Below, piece after piece: positions 28,880 to 37,546 of a stretch of 64,000 nt of DNA; position 1 is the first letter of the stretch, and each line of letters begins with the position of its first letter. The notes under the pieces were generated by a model. The model made no database searches and was not told the origin of the DNA. It worked only from the letters and a program-made list of their open reading frames with translations. Source of the DNA: Gammaproteobacteria bacterium (GTDB lineage Bacteria > Pseudomonadota > Gammaproteobacteria > Pseudomonadales > Azotimanducaceae). A program made the translations under genes and the position numbers. Location of the stretch: the NCBI GenBank assembly GCA_018666555.1, contig JABIZD010000102.1:17097-81096 (forward strand), in the 5' to 3' direction.

Positions 28880-29950
28880 ATGTCAAATACCATGAGTACT
28901 CGAGACTTCGCAAGCCAGGTATCACAAAGTGTCACTGGTGGGCTGAACTGCGCTTTAACCTTGCTGGGCGACCAACTCGGACTCTACAGACAACTAGCCG
29001 AAAGTGGAGCCATGAACAGCACCCAACTGGCACAACAAACTCAGCTCAGCGAACGCTGGGTAAGGGAATGGCTCTACCAACAAGCCTGCATCGGCCAGAT
29101 AGAATACCTGAAGGCCAGCGATGAATTCTACCTGTCCGAGCCTGCCAAGAAGGTCCTGGCGGAAACTGACCACCCGGCCTATCTCGGCGGCATGTTCCAG
29201 TCTGTTGTTTCCATTTATGACACGGTAAATCACCTACCGGAGTGTTTCCGTAGTGGAACAGGCCACAGTTTTGATGATAAAGGAGAAAGCTGTGCCTGCG
29301 GCATCGAAAGAATGAGTCGCAAGTTCCAGGCAGATCACCTGGTCCCTGATCTGCTACCCCAGATTGATGGCATGGTTGAGCGACTCAAAGCTGGTGCAAG
29401 CGTCGCCGACGTCGGTTGCGGTGGAGCCACCTCGACCATTGCGATGGCCAGAGCATTCCCCAATAGTCAGTTCACCGGCTATGACATCTCACTGCATGCC
29501 CTTGATCGAGCCCAAAACAACATCAACGCTGCCGGCGTCAAAAACCTGGTGTTACACAACCCCGTTGACCAACCATTACCCGAGGATGCCAGTTTTGACT
29601 TCATTACTACTTTTGATGTCATTCATGATTCCACCCATCCAGATCAGTTGATTTCAGCTATCCGCCATTCGCTCAAGGAAGACGGGGCCTGGCTGTGTGC
29701 TGATGTGAAGGGCTTGCCTACATTTGCGGAAAATCTGGAAGACAATCCTATGGCCACTCTGGCGTATTCGTTTTCAGTGCTGGTCTGCATGTCGGCTGGG
29801 CTGTCAACCGCGGATGGCGCAGGCCTGGGTACCCTGGGTTTTCATAAAGACAAAGCCAGAGAAATGACCAAAGCAAATGGTTTTAGTCGTTTCCGGGAAG
29901 TGCCATTTGAAGGCGATGCATTCAATGCATTTTACGACATCAGGCCATGA
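28880..29950 (+). CDS. class I SAM-dependent methyltransferase with N-terminal winged helix
   Basis: A 356-residue protein. Residues about 30-95 form a winged-helix-like segment (NSTQLAQQTQLSERWVREWLY), as in Rv2258c-type methyltransferases. The Rossmann domain begins at about 170 with ASVADVGCGGATSTIAMA (motif I), then GYDIS and FDFITTFDVIHD (motif IV-like). It should methylate a small molecule with S-adenosylmethionine; the acceptor is unknown. The ATG has AAAGGA eight bases upstream; a second Met is four codons on. It is transcribed alone. Confidence 0.87.
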   Translation: MSNTMSTRDFASQVSQSVTGGLNCALTLLGDQLGLYRQLAESGAMNSTQLAQQTQLSERWVREWLYQQACIGQIEYLKASDEFYLSEPAKKVLAETDHPAYLGGMFQSVVSIYDTVNHLPECFRSGTGHSFDDKGESCACGIERMSRKFQADHLVPDLLPQIDGMVERLKAGASVADVGCGGATSTIAMARAFPNSQFTGYDISLHALDRAQNNINAAGVKNLVLHNPVDQPLPEDASFDFITTFDVIHDSTHPDQLISAIRHSLKEDGAWLCADVKGLPTFAENLEDNPMATLAYSFSVLVCMSAGLSTADGAGLGTLGFHKDKAREMTKANGFSRFREVPFEGDAFNAFYDIRP

Positions 29951-30004
29951 CAGAGGAGTAGGGCTGCCAGTCACTTATTCCTGCTGATAAGAGATGAAGG
30001 AAGT

Positions 30005-30619
30005 CTAACTACGACGTTTCACGAAAAACAGGTAGCCAAAAACAATCACAACAAGGCCAGCCGTAATCCAGAGCATGAAATCCTGGAGCAAGGGCTTCCA
30101 AAGTTCCTCGTGCGCACCCGCCTGATAACCGATGAAAACCAGGATGCAGCACCACAATCCAGCACCCAGACCCGTGAAGAATAAAAAGCGCGGAATATTC
30201 ATCGCCGCGAGACCCGCTGGGACAGAGATTAACTGCCTAACGCCAGGAATCAACCGACAAACAAAGGTCGTGATCTCTCCATGGGATTCAAAATAACGAC
30301 CTGCCTGGTCAAAATGTTTTTCGCGGATGAAAAAATAATGGCCTATTTTTTTAAACAAAGGCAAGCCAAGAAAACGGGCTAGCGTATAATTCAACATCGC
30401 CCCACACAGGCTGCCACTTAATCCGGAGAGCACCACCCACTGCGAATTCATTTGTCCCTGAGAGACAAGATATCCTGCTGGAATCATCGCTATCTCACTC
30501 GGGAAAGGCACGAACGATGATTCAATGAACATCATTATGAAAATGCCCAGATAGCCCCAGTTGGCGACAAGTTCCAATACCGTGCTAACGAGACTGTCTA
30601 AAAGTTCATGCATTGGCAT
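30005..30619 (-). CDS. DedA family membrane protein
   Basis: A 204-residue inner-membrane protein of the DedA/SNARE-associated family. The signature ESSFVPFPSEIAMIPAGYL, followed by a reentrant hydrophobic loop, GSLCGAMLNYTLARFLG, then FFESHGEITTFVCRLIPGVRQLISVPAGLAAMN, is complete, including the conserved Glu and the Arg of R-x-I/L-P-x-x-R. Family members are linked to undecaprenyl-phosphate or phospholipid recycling and to membrane energetics. The start is supported by AGG six bases upstream. It is transcribed alone and converges with the methyltransferase. Confidence 0.92.
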   Translation of the reverse strand: MPMHELLDSLVSTVLELVANWGYLGIFIMMFIESSFVPFPSEIAMIPAGYLVSQGQMNSQWVVLSGLSGSLCGAMLNYTLARFLGLPLFKKIGHYFFIREKHFDQAGRYFESHGEITTFVCRLIPGVRQLISVPAGLAAMNIPRFLFFTGLGAGLWCCILVFIGYQAGAHEELWKPLLQDFMLWITAGLVVIVFGYLFFVKRRS

Positions 30620-30889
30620 TTTTTACCTGCTGGTGGCGCGACTATTATTTTCGCAGGATGACCACCAGGATGCAATTAACGCCTTGGCACATATCTTGGC
30701 CTTGGTCTTGTGACCGACAACAAATCGCCTTTTCAGCAACAGCCCAGCACTCAAACCATTGACCATTTTAAGGATCTCCGCCTGGCAAAAAATCCCATTC
30801 AGTGCCCAACGAACTGACAGCCCAGAGCCTTCTCCTGTTTAACAGCGCCTGATATGGTTGTATCTCGATCAATCACAAAAGTGGCAATA

Positions 30890-31555
30890 ATGAAATCCGA
30901 TGATTTAAAATTTTCAGGCCAGCTTAACATCAGCATTGAACTACCTTACCGGGTCTACCTGCCAAATGACTATGTCGATAATCACGCCTCTGGCTTCCCC
31001 CTGTTACTGTTCCTGCATGGAGCCGGAGAGCGTGGTAGCGACCTCACGGCTCTGGCCAAAACAGGCCTTCCCAAAGAGCTAGAGCAGGGCAAGCAACTGC
31101 CTTTTGTCACGGTCTGCCCACAGTGTCCTGTTAAAGAAGCCTGGGATGAACACAAACTCCTGGCCTTGCTCGACAAAATCATCGCTGATTACAATATTGA
31201 CCTATCAAGGCTGTACGTTACAGGACTGAGCATGGGCGGCAGAGGCACCTGGCAATTGGCAAATCTAGCAGGCAACCGGTTTGCTGCAATCCTACCGATA
31301 TGTCCGCCGTTTTTCTGGGTGAACCCTGACAATTTTAAAACCCTCCCCGTCTGGTGCTTCCATGGTGTAATGGATTCAGTTGTGCCCATCACGGATTCAG
31401 TAAAAATGGTCCGCCTTCTCCGAGCCGCCGGCTGCGAGGTCAACTTCACAACCTATGCCAATGCAGATCATGACTCCTGGAGCGAAACTTATAGCAACCC
31501 GGCAATCTACGACTGGCTACTTTCCCATCAGCGGCCCCAGGTCGATGAACCCTAG
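30890..31555 (+). CDS. alpha/beta hydrolase, dienelactone hydrolase/predicted peptidase type
   Basis: A 221-residue (233 if the ATG at 30854 is used) alpha/beta hydrolase. Visible parts are the oxyanion loop LFLHGAGERGSD, the nucleophile elbow VTGLSMGGRGTW, an Asp in HGVMDSVVP and the His in NADHDSWSE. This order matches the COG4099-type predicted peptidases and phospholipase/carboxylesterase relatives. Neither start has a strong ribosome site. No signal peptide is visible, so it is cytoplasmic. It stands alone. Confidence 0.82.
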   Translation: MKSDDLKFSGQLNISIELPYRVYLPNDYVDNHASGFPLLLFLHGAGERGSDLTALAKTGLPKELEQGKQLPFVTVCPQCPVKEAWDEHKLLALLDKIIADYNIDLSRLYVTGLSMGGRGTWQLANLAGNRFAAILPICPPFFWVNPDNFKTLPVWCFHGVMDSVVPITDSVKMVRLLRAAGCEVNFTTYANADHDSWSETYSNPAIYDWLLSHQRPQVDEP

Positions 31556-31787
31556 GACTGACACAGCATTAACGCCCCTATTCAATGACCCTGGTTACTG
31601 AGCCCAGGCATTATCTGGATAAGGGGCCTTGATTGGCTGACCTAACTTCAACCTGAAAGTCACTGACTATCGCTGCCAAACCACCTAAGCAGAACAAGCC
31701 AGGCTAATCAGCAATGCCGGTTAGAAATCAGCTGGGCTGCCATTTTCTTGGTAGACTTGATTGACACAAGGCAACGGCAAAATAATC

Positions 31788-32546
31788 ATGGAACTAGAAA
31801 CTGTAATCTACGAGAAAAAAGACGCCATCGCTTACGTCACTCTGAACCGTCCGGATAAACTTAATGCCATGGATGAACAACTGCATGAGGAACTCGGCCA
31901 TATCTGGGCTGATTTCCGCGACGACCCAGCACTTCGCGTCGCCATTCTGTCCGGTAAGGGCAAATGCTTCAGCGCCGGAGCTGATCTTTCCAGTGGAGCT
32001 CCAGAAAAATACCAATACACCGGTGAATTCCCAGATATCAGCCAGACCCAAAAAGTATTCAAACCGATTATTGCCGCACTACACAGCCATGTCGTTGGAT
32101 ACGGCATGTGGATTGCACTGGATGCAGACATAAGAATTGCCACGGCAGATACTTCTTTCTGGTTACCAGAACCCCAGTGGGGTATCGCAACCATTCCCTG
32201 TGGATGGTTCCCGCGGATAATGCCCTGGGCGATTGCCTCCGAGTTATTGCTGATGGCAGATCGAATAACGGCTGAACGAGCTTTTCAAATAGGCATGATT
32301 AATAAAATCGTTGCAGCTGACCAACTGATGCAGGAAGCCGAAAAAATGGCTCATAGAATCTGTTCCCTGAGTCCGGTAGCCGTCCAGGGCATGAAAGAAT
32401 CCATGGTGCGGGCGTCATCACTTGATTACAACGCAGTTGACCAGATCACGGACTGGGTACAGACCCGGGTCATGAATTCCGAGGACAGACAGGAAGGCGG
32501 TAGAGCCTTTACCGAGAAACGACAGGCGAATTGGAAAAACCAATAA
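31788..32546 (+). CDS. enoyl-CoA hydratase/isomerase family protein
   Basis: A 252-residue crotonase-fold protein. The first oxyanion strand GKGKCFSAGADLS and the second site VVGYGMWIALDADIRIA are clear, followed by FWLPEPQWGIA. The Glu corresponding to Glu164 of rat crotonase seems present (PEPQ), but the position usually occupied by Glu144 is Trp. Function may therefore differ from simple hydration (isomerase, thioesterase or decarboxylase relatives exist). The ATG at 31788 begins MELETVIYEKKD; the frame is open nine codons further up from a TTG. It stands alone, convergent with the dehydrogenase. Confidence 0.85.
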   Translation: MELETVIYEKKDAIAYVTLNRPDKLNAMDEQLHEELGHIWADFRDDPALRVAILSGKGKCFSAGADLSSGAPEKYQYTGEFPDISQTQKVFKPIIAALHSHVVGYGMWIALDADIRIATADTSFWLPEPQWGIATIPCGWFPRIMPWAIASELLLMADRITAERAFQIGMINKIVAADQLMQEAEKMAHRICSLSPVAVQGMKESMVRASSLDYNAVDQITDWVQTRVMNSEDRQEGGRAFTEKRQANWKNQ

Positions 32547-32561
32547 CCGCGCTTAACGCGG
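32547..32561. terminator. hairpin directly after the crotonase stop
   Basis: CCGCG-CTTAA-CGCGG forms a perfect 5-bp GC stem immediately after the TAA. There is no following T-run, so it is a modest terminator candidate for the convergent pair. Confidence 0.35.
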
Positions 32562-32674
32562 CAACGGTGGACGGGTTATGACTTCCAGCAGCCAGTCATG
32601 TTGCTCCGCAGGCTCCGTATCCTCATCTGTAAACCGACCAAAACAAAACCAGTCAAGGACCAGGGCTATAGGGT

Positions 32675-32690
32675 TTTTTTTAAAAAAAAG
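32675..32690. other. T8-A8 palindromic tract
   Basis: Eight T residues followed by eight A residues, lying 36 bases beyond the stop of the convergent dehydrogenase gene. Such a tract gives DNA curvature and a run of U in either transcript, so it may help termination on both sides. Confidence 0.4.
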
Positions 32691-32725
32691 GCAGATTAAA
32701 AAAGAACTCAACTGTGGGTTTCACC

Positions 32726-33730
32726 TCAGGGTTTAAAAACAACCTTGATAGCTTCTTCAGCGAGTAACTGGGTTTCATACGCTTCGCCGGCCTGCTCCAG
32801 CTCAAAGGTGTGACTCACCAAAGGCTTACGATCAACCTTGCCACTATTTATCAGTTCGAAGGCTTCGACAAATTCATCTCGAGTCCAGGCCCAGGAACCC
32901 AATACCCTGATCCCCTTACGAACCACAATGTTATAGTCAATGGTCACATCCTGTTCAAATACCGCAACAATAACCACCTTACCATTCTGTTTGGCCATGA
33001 TCATGGCTTGTTCGAGAACACTGGTTCCTTTGAAATTCTTACCGTAACCGGCACAATCGTAAACCACATCGACGTTGCCCTGCACCGCTTCAACTACATG
33101 CAGTTGTTCCGAACCGGTAATGGCTAACACTTCCTCAACGGCATTTTTATCACTGGCATTGATAGTGATATCAGCGCCTAGCTCCCTGGCCTTGGCAAGC
33201 CGCTTTTCAGATAAATCAACCAGAATAACCCTGGCAGACACACTGGCTTTGATGCATTGCAATATGCCCAGCCCAATAATACCAGCACCCATAATGACGT
33301 GAGTTTCGCCATCGGTTGCTTCACCCAGCCTGGCAGCATGCAGCGATGTTGCCAGGGGTTCCGTCGTCGCGGCTTCCACAAAGCTGACTGAATCATCAAA
33401 ATGAATGAGCGACTCAAGCATCTGTGGGGTTAACCTGATGAATTCCGCATTTGCACCAATACCCACGCAAACCACTCGATCACCGATTTCAACGCCACTG
33501 ACCTGGCCATTTATTTCAACAACCTCACCGCTGAATTCGTGGCCAAGAACCCGGCCAGAGTCTAGAGGATTACCCAGTTGCAGAAACAAACCATGCCGAT
33601 AGGTGTGAAGATCTGAGCCACAAATACCGCATGCCCGGACCTTGAGCAGCACCTCTCCCTGTTTCAATACAGGTCGGTCAATTTCTTCGAAACGCACATC
33701 CCTTGGTCCATGAAATACAGCTGCTTTCAC
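32726..33730 (-). CDS. zinc-dependent medium-chain alcohol dehydrogenase
   Basis: A 334-residue MDR-type dehydrogenase. The catalytic zinc motif CGICGSDLHTYRHG is near residues 38-51, GHEFSGEVVE follows, and the cofactor motif GAGIIGLGILQCIKA lies in the Rossmann domain. The structural-zinc cysteine cluster usual after residue 90 appears to be missing. It resembles threonine/sorbitol/2,3-butanediol dehydrogenases; the polyol or alcohol is unknown. The start is GTG at 33730, with AAAGGAGAG four bases upstream; the long open extension upstream is not coding. Two tandem 18-bp units lie 137-175 bases upstream of the start and may be operators. Confidence 0.88.
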   Translation of the reverse strand: MKAAVFHGPRDVRFEEIDRPVLKQGEVLLKVRACGICGSDLHTYRHGLFLQLGNPLDSGRVLGHEFSGEVVEINGQVSGVEIGDRVVCVGIGANAEFIRLTPQMLESLIHFDDSVSFVEAATTEPLATSLHAARLGEATDGETHVIMGAGIIGLGILQCIKASVSARVILVDLSEKRLAKARELGADITINASDKNAVEEVLAITGSEQLHVVEAVQGNVDVVYDCAGYGKNFKGTSVLEQAMIMAKQNGKVVIVAVFEQDVTIDYNIVVRKGIRVLGSWAWTRDEFVEAFELINSGKVDRKPLVSHTFELEQAGEAYETQLLAEEAIKVVFKP

Positions 33731-33866
33731 AAAACTCTCCTTTCTCTGAGCAGAGACTATCTTCCCCCAGAGCACTGACCCGGTGCAACCCTTGGAGGTA
33801 ACCCGTCTTTTTCCCGGTGAAGGAAGGTATCCGCAATTCTGGACAAACATACCCACAAATTCGGAA

Positions 33867-33905
33867 AAAGATACTCGTATTCCGAACAAAGATACTCGTA
33901 TCCCG
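33867..33905 (-). promoter_or_regulatory. two tandem 18-bp units, possible operator
   Basis: The unit AAAGATACTCGTATTCCG (33867-33884) recurs with one change at 33888-33905, a period of 21 bp, i.e. two helical turns. Each unit contains an inverted core ATAC-TC-GTAT. This is the pattern of tandem binding sites for one regulator upstream of the zinc dehydrogenase. No regulator gene is adjacent. Confidence 0.5.
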
Positions 33906-34193
33906 GCCCATAAAATCAGTAGTAAAACCATCTGAATGAGGCAGAGAACTAACGCTTTAAGTCAAATTGAGTCATGGGAATCAGGCGCCAGGTGTTGAAA
34001 TTAATCCGATAAAGCGCTTGCATTCACTAACTCAACCCCCTAAAGTCCGCGACATCAGATCCATCTGATCGCGCCATCTTTAGTTGTATGCATGGATAAA
34101 GCCATGCGATCCCTCCCCAGAGAGTCAATTTCTGCATGTCGCCCCCGACAATATGGACCACAGATAAACGCAAACTATTTAGCGTTCGTCTTT

Positions 34194-34224
34194 TATAATA
34201 AATTTGCGATTAAATTAATCGCAC
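34194..34224 (+). promoter_or_regulatory. rhlE -10 box and 19-bp palindrome
   Basis: A perfect TATAAT is at 34194-34199. Seven bases on, TGCGATTAA-A-TTAATCGCA (34206-34224) is a perfect palindrome, at about the expected transcription start. It could be an operator or a hairpin at the 5' end of the rhlE mRNA. The -35 region is poor. The ribosome site CACAGGAA lies just after. Confidence 0.5.
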
Positions 34225-34237
34225 ACAGGAAATAACT

Positions 34238-35635
34238 ATGCAATTCAGCCAACTCGGCTTACTACCAGAACTACTTCGTGCTGTTAATGAAAAAGGCTAC
34301 AGCAAAACTACACCCATTCAGGAAAAAGCCATCCCTGCCGTACTGAACAAAAGGGACATCATGGCTTCGGCCCAAACCGGAACAGGAAAAACTGCAGCAT
34401 TCGTACTGCCTTTACTACAATTACTCAGCCAGGACCGTGACAATGATAAATCCCAAGTCCGCGTTCTCATTATCACTCCAACAAGAGAGTTAGCCGCCCA
34501 GATTCAGGACAGCGTTTTGACTTATGGACGCTACCTCGAGATCAAATCGATGGCCGTATTTGGCGGCGTCAATATCAAACCTCAAATACGTCAACTCAGA
34601 ATCGGCACAGATATCCTTATCGCTACGCCGGGCAGACTACTTGACCTGGTGCAGCAGAAAGCAGTTCACCTTGGCCATGTCGGGACCTTAGTGCTAGATG
34701 AAGCAGACCGTATGTTAGATATGGGCTTCATCCCTGACATCAAGCGAATTCAAGCTTTAGTTCCAAAGACAAAACGGTCTCTGTTATTTTCAGCCACCTT
34801 CTCTGATGACATCAGAGCCCTTGCTAAAAGCATGCTCAATCAACCCCTGGAAATTGATGTTGCTCCGCGCAATACCACCATAGAAACCGTTAACCAAAAA
34901 ATCCACCCGGTCGATAAGAAAGTCAAGTCATCTCTGTTGATCCACCTCATCAAACAACAAAGCTGGCGCCAGGTACTGGTTTTTACCCGGACCAAACATG
35001 GCGCGAATCGTCTCGTCAAGGCCCTGACAAAAGCGGGTATAAGCTCGGATGCCATCCACGGTAATAAGACCCAGGGAGCTCGAACTCGTGCTTTAGCTGC
35101 CTTTAAGAATCACCAGACAGACATTCTAGTAGCAACCGATATTGCAGCTCGAGGGATCGATATTGTCCAACTCCCCTTAGTAGTTAATTTTGACCTGCCG
35201 AATGTAGCCGAAGATTATGTTCATAGAATCGGCAGGACAGGTCGGGCAGGCATCAAAGGCAGCGCAATTTCGTTAGTCTCAGCGGATGAGATCAAACAAC
35301 TCAGAGATATCGAACGGTTCATAAAAATGCACCTGCAGAGAGACGAGGTCGATGGCTTCGAACCTATCGAGCAACTCTCGGAATCACGGTCACTTGCATC
35401 ACCGGCCCCGGCAAGGATTAACCGAAGCATGAATAAAACCCGCTCTAAACAACGCTCCCACAAAAAAGGCTCACAGCCTCAGGCAGAATCTTCAGGGCAA
35501 TCAAGCCAGGACAACCGCAATCAATCCTCGGGTCAGTCTGCGAATACCAACCGCAGTCGAGTCAGGAGTTTTTCTCCCAAACCAGCAAACCAACGTTCGA
35601 GGTCATCCCAGGGCTCCAGACGTGAAATGAGTTAG
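34238..35635 (+). CDS. rhlE: DEAD-box ATP-dependent RNA helicase RhlE
   Basis: A 465-residue DEAD-box helicase with all core motifs: Q motif ([14 protein letters not shown]), Walker [28 protein letters not shown] in [26 protein letters not shown] and [10 protein letters not shown]. Residues after about 385 form a basic, Ser/Gln/Asn-rich tail (repeated SSGQS-like tracts) that would bind RNA, as in RhlE proteins. The role is ribosome assembly and mRNA unwinding, often cold-induced. The ATG follows CAGGAA. The NYN-domain gene starts seven bases after the stop. Confidence 0.93.
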   Translation: MQFSQLGLLPELLRAVNEKGYSKTTPIQEKAIPAVLNKRDIMASAQTGTGKTAAFVLPLLQLLSQDRDNDKSQVRVLIITPTRELAAQIQDSVLTYGRYLEIKSMAVFGGVNIKPQIRQLRIGTDILIATPGRLLDLVQQKAVHLGHVGTLVLDEADRMLDMGFIPDIKRIQALVPKTKRSLLFSATFSDDIRALAKSMLNQPLEIDVAPRNTTIETVNQKIHPVDKKVKSSLLIHLIKQQSWRQVLVFTRTKHGANRLVKALTKAGISSDAIHGNKTQGARTRALAAFKNHQTDILVATDIAARGIDIVQLPLVVNFDLPNVAEDYVHRIGRTGRAGIKGSAISLVSADEIKQLRDIERFIKMHLQRDEVDGFEPIEQLSESRSLASPAPARINRSMNKTRSKQRSHKKGSQPQAESSGQSSQDNRNQSSGQSANTNRSRVRSFSPKPANQRSRSSQGSRREMS

Positions 35636-35642
35636 CCCGACA

Positions 35643-36125
35643 TTGCCCAAACTAGCCGTTTTTGCTGACATTCAAAATCTCTATTACACCAGCAGGGATG
35701 TCTTCGCGAGATCGGTTAACTATGAGGCAATCTGGAATCACCTTAGTGCGCAGGGTGAAATCGTCCAGGCGACAGCCTATGCCATAGAAAAAAATGATCC
35801 AGGCCAGCTTCGCTTTCAAAATGCGCTCAGGCTGATCGGGTTTACAGTAAAATTGAAACCATTTATCACGCGCCAAGACGGTTCCGCAAAGGGCGATTGG
35901 GATGTAGGCATTACCATCGATATGATGCAGGCAGCAGCAACCGCTGACACGGTGGTGCTGCTGTCCGGAGATGGCGACTTCGCAATTCTACTAAATCACC
36001 TACGCGAGCAATTGGCGACAAAAAGTACGGTTTATGGTGTCAGAAAACTCACTGCCCAGGCGCTGATCAATTCAGCAGATACTTTCTTTGCCATCAATGA
36101 ATCTTTTTTAATGGATACACGCTAG
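35643..36125 (+). CDS. NYN-domain (LabA/DUF88-like) protein
   Basis: A 160-residue PIN-like NYN-domain protein. Conserved acidic residues appear in VFADIQNLYY (first Asp), KGDWDVGITIDMM and LLSGDGDFAILLNHLRE, the arrangement expected for a Mg2+-dependent RNase centre. The start is TTG seven bases after the rhlE stop; no ATG precedes the first conserved strand, and the strand is complete from this TTG, so translational coupling to rhlE is likely. A function in RNA turnover together with RhlE is inferred from the pairing only. Confidence 0.85.
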   Translation: MPKLAVFADIQNLYYTSRDVFARSVNYEAIWNHLSAQGEIVQATAYAIEKNDPGQLRFQNALRLIGFTVKLKPFITRQDGSAKGDWDVGITIDMMQAAATADTVVLLSGDGDFAILLNHLREQLATKSTVYGVRKLTAQALINSADTFFAINESFLMDTR

Positions 36126-36552
36126 GGTAGAAGCACGGTCATAGGACAAGCCTACTGCAGGGTTCCCTTAACAGCTGAACGGCACCACTTCCACTATAGA
36201 GGCTAATCGGTTTTGATTATTACCTGGTCGGCCAAATACGGGATTTCAAAACACGCCTGCTAAGGCTATCCAACCATCCTCCAAAACATTCAACCATCCT
36301 GTGTTACCGTTATCTTGCCTCAACAAAATCAACATCCAGGCTGATAGCTCTGGTTCCGTGATTTGAGTGGCTCGACAGGATCCCTCCTTGCAATCGAAAA
36401 CTCTATGGCAACACCAATCACCCACAACTCGCTAGATGATGATTTTTTTTGCAGGCCTGCTTATCATATTAGGAATCGTACATACTATCATCATGATCAG
36501 ATAGAATACTGATCCTGCGCTCGTCAGGTTGAATTATTCACACAGGCAAACA
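36126..36552. other. intergenic region before the cupin gene
   Basis: About 430 bases. It has an eight-T run at about 36442, a GCAGGCCTGC palindrome next to it and several ATCATGAT-like overlaps near 36490, which may be promoter-proximal elements of the cupin gene. None is decisive. Confidence 0.3.
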
Positions 36553-37167
36553 ATGCAAACATCTACCTTAAAAAGACAAGCAGCCGTCTCTGATTCCATA
36601 CAAAAGGTCCGCCACATCATCAACAACCAGGGCGTCAGCTCAGCCGCCTTAGGTAAAGTTAAAAAAATCCTGCTGGCACTGGCAGCGCAAACAGAACTAT
36701 TCAGCCCAGCCGACTACCCAACACCCACGGTCAGGGAATATGGCAAAGTCTATCTGCTCAGCGATGACGAAGATGGCAGCTTTTCCCTTTATCTAGTCAG
36801 CTCACACCCGGTAGGTCCATCTCCCATCCATGACCATGGCACCTGGGCCGTCATCGCCGGTCTTGCTGGAGAGGAAGAAAACACGATCTATAAGCGCCTT
36901 GATGACGGCCAGCAAGCTGGAAAGGCACACATCGAAATCGACCATACAATCACCCTGGCCCAGGGCGATGCCATTGCCCTCATGCCCGATGATATTCATC
37001 ACATTGTGACTACCTCTGAGGAACCAACGCGGCACTTTCACCTATACGGTAAAGGCTTTATCCAGCAAACAGAGCGTTTGGAATTCAACCTGCAGGAAGG
37101 AACCACAAAAGCCGTTTCGGGTGCTTTTGTACCCGTGGATGAAAGTCGGCGAGTCCAATGCAGTTAA
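36553..37167 (+). CDS. cysteine dioxygenase-like cupin protein
   Basis: A 204-residue member of the cysteine dioxygenase type I/COG5553 cupin family. The iron-binding motif HDHGTW (with PSPI before it) and GLAGEEENTIYKR form cupin motif 1, and PDDIHHI carries the third His. Such enzymes oxidise thiols such as cysteine or 3-mercaptopropionate, or similar small molecules, with non-haem iron. The ATG at 36553 gives the usual length; an in-frame TTG eight codons upstream is less likely. It is transcribed alone and converges with the carotenoid oxygenase. Confidence 0.83.
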   Translation: MQTSTLKRQAAVSDSIQKVRHIINNQGVSSAALGKVKKILLALAAQTELFSPADYPTPTVREYGKVYLLSDDEDGSFSLYLVSSHPVGPSPIHDHGTWAVIAGLAGEEENTIYKRLDDGQQAGKAHIEIDHTITLAQGDAIALMPDDIHHIVTTSEEPTRHFHLYGKGFIQQTERLEFNLQEGTTKAVSGAFVPVDESRRVQCS

Positions 37168-37546
37168 ATCCGAATCTCCTGACAACATAACCTGCTTTAG
37201 ACTATCGGGTTTCAATCATACCAGGGTCGAAACCGCGATTATCCGCATGGCCTGGATTTCTTTGTCGTCTGTCTTTGCTAACTATTTTTGCTAACTGTCT
37301 TTGCTGCCAATTTCTGCTATCTGAATCTGCTCGACTCTTACCGACAAGACAAAGCTATAAGCCAACCGCAGTAACCTGGCGAGAACTGATCCTTGGGCAC
37401 AGCTCTTGGTAACCACTTTTCCTTGGTGAGAGTCCCGTTTACCAAACCGACCCAGAACTAATCAGGGCTAAGCTTTGCCCAGGATCGGGATTTTAATCCG
37501 CAACAAACTAAACCCGGCAGGCGCAAAAAACTAGGTTGATAAAGCA
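37168..37546. other. intergenic region between convergent genes
   Basis: About 380 bases. There is a short tandem repeat, TTTGCTAACT at 37274-37283 and 37287-37296 with further TTTGCT copies around it, and small imperfect hairpins at 37465-37480 and 37488-37499. No strong terminator is present. Confidence 0.35.

Larger units (their letters stand above)
33731..34237. other. intergenic region between divergent dehydrogenase and rhlE
   Basis: About 500 bases. It holds the tandem repeat at 33867-33905 on the dehydrogenase side and, on the other side, the -10 box and palindrome of rhlE. In between I see nothing else of note. Confidence 0.5.

Noticed and set aside
33867..33905. possible CRISPR array
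   Set aside because: Only two units with a three-base spacer and no cas genes; a tandem regulator site is a better reading.
33731..33931. 67-codon N-terminal extension of the zinc dehydrogenase
   Set aside because: It runs through the tandem repeat, and a GTG with an ideal ribosome site at 33730 begins exactly at the family N-terminus.
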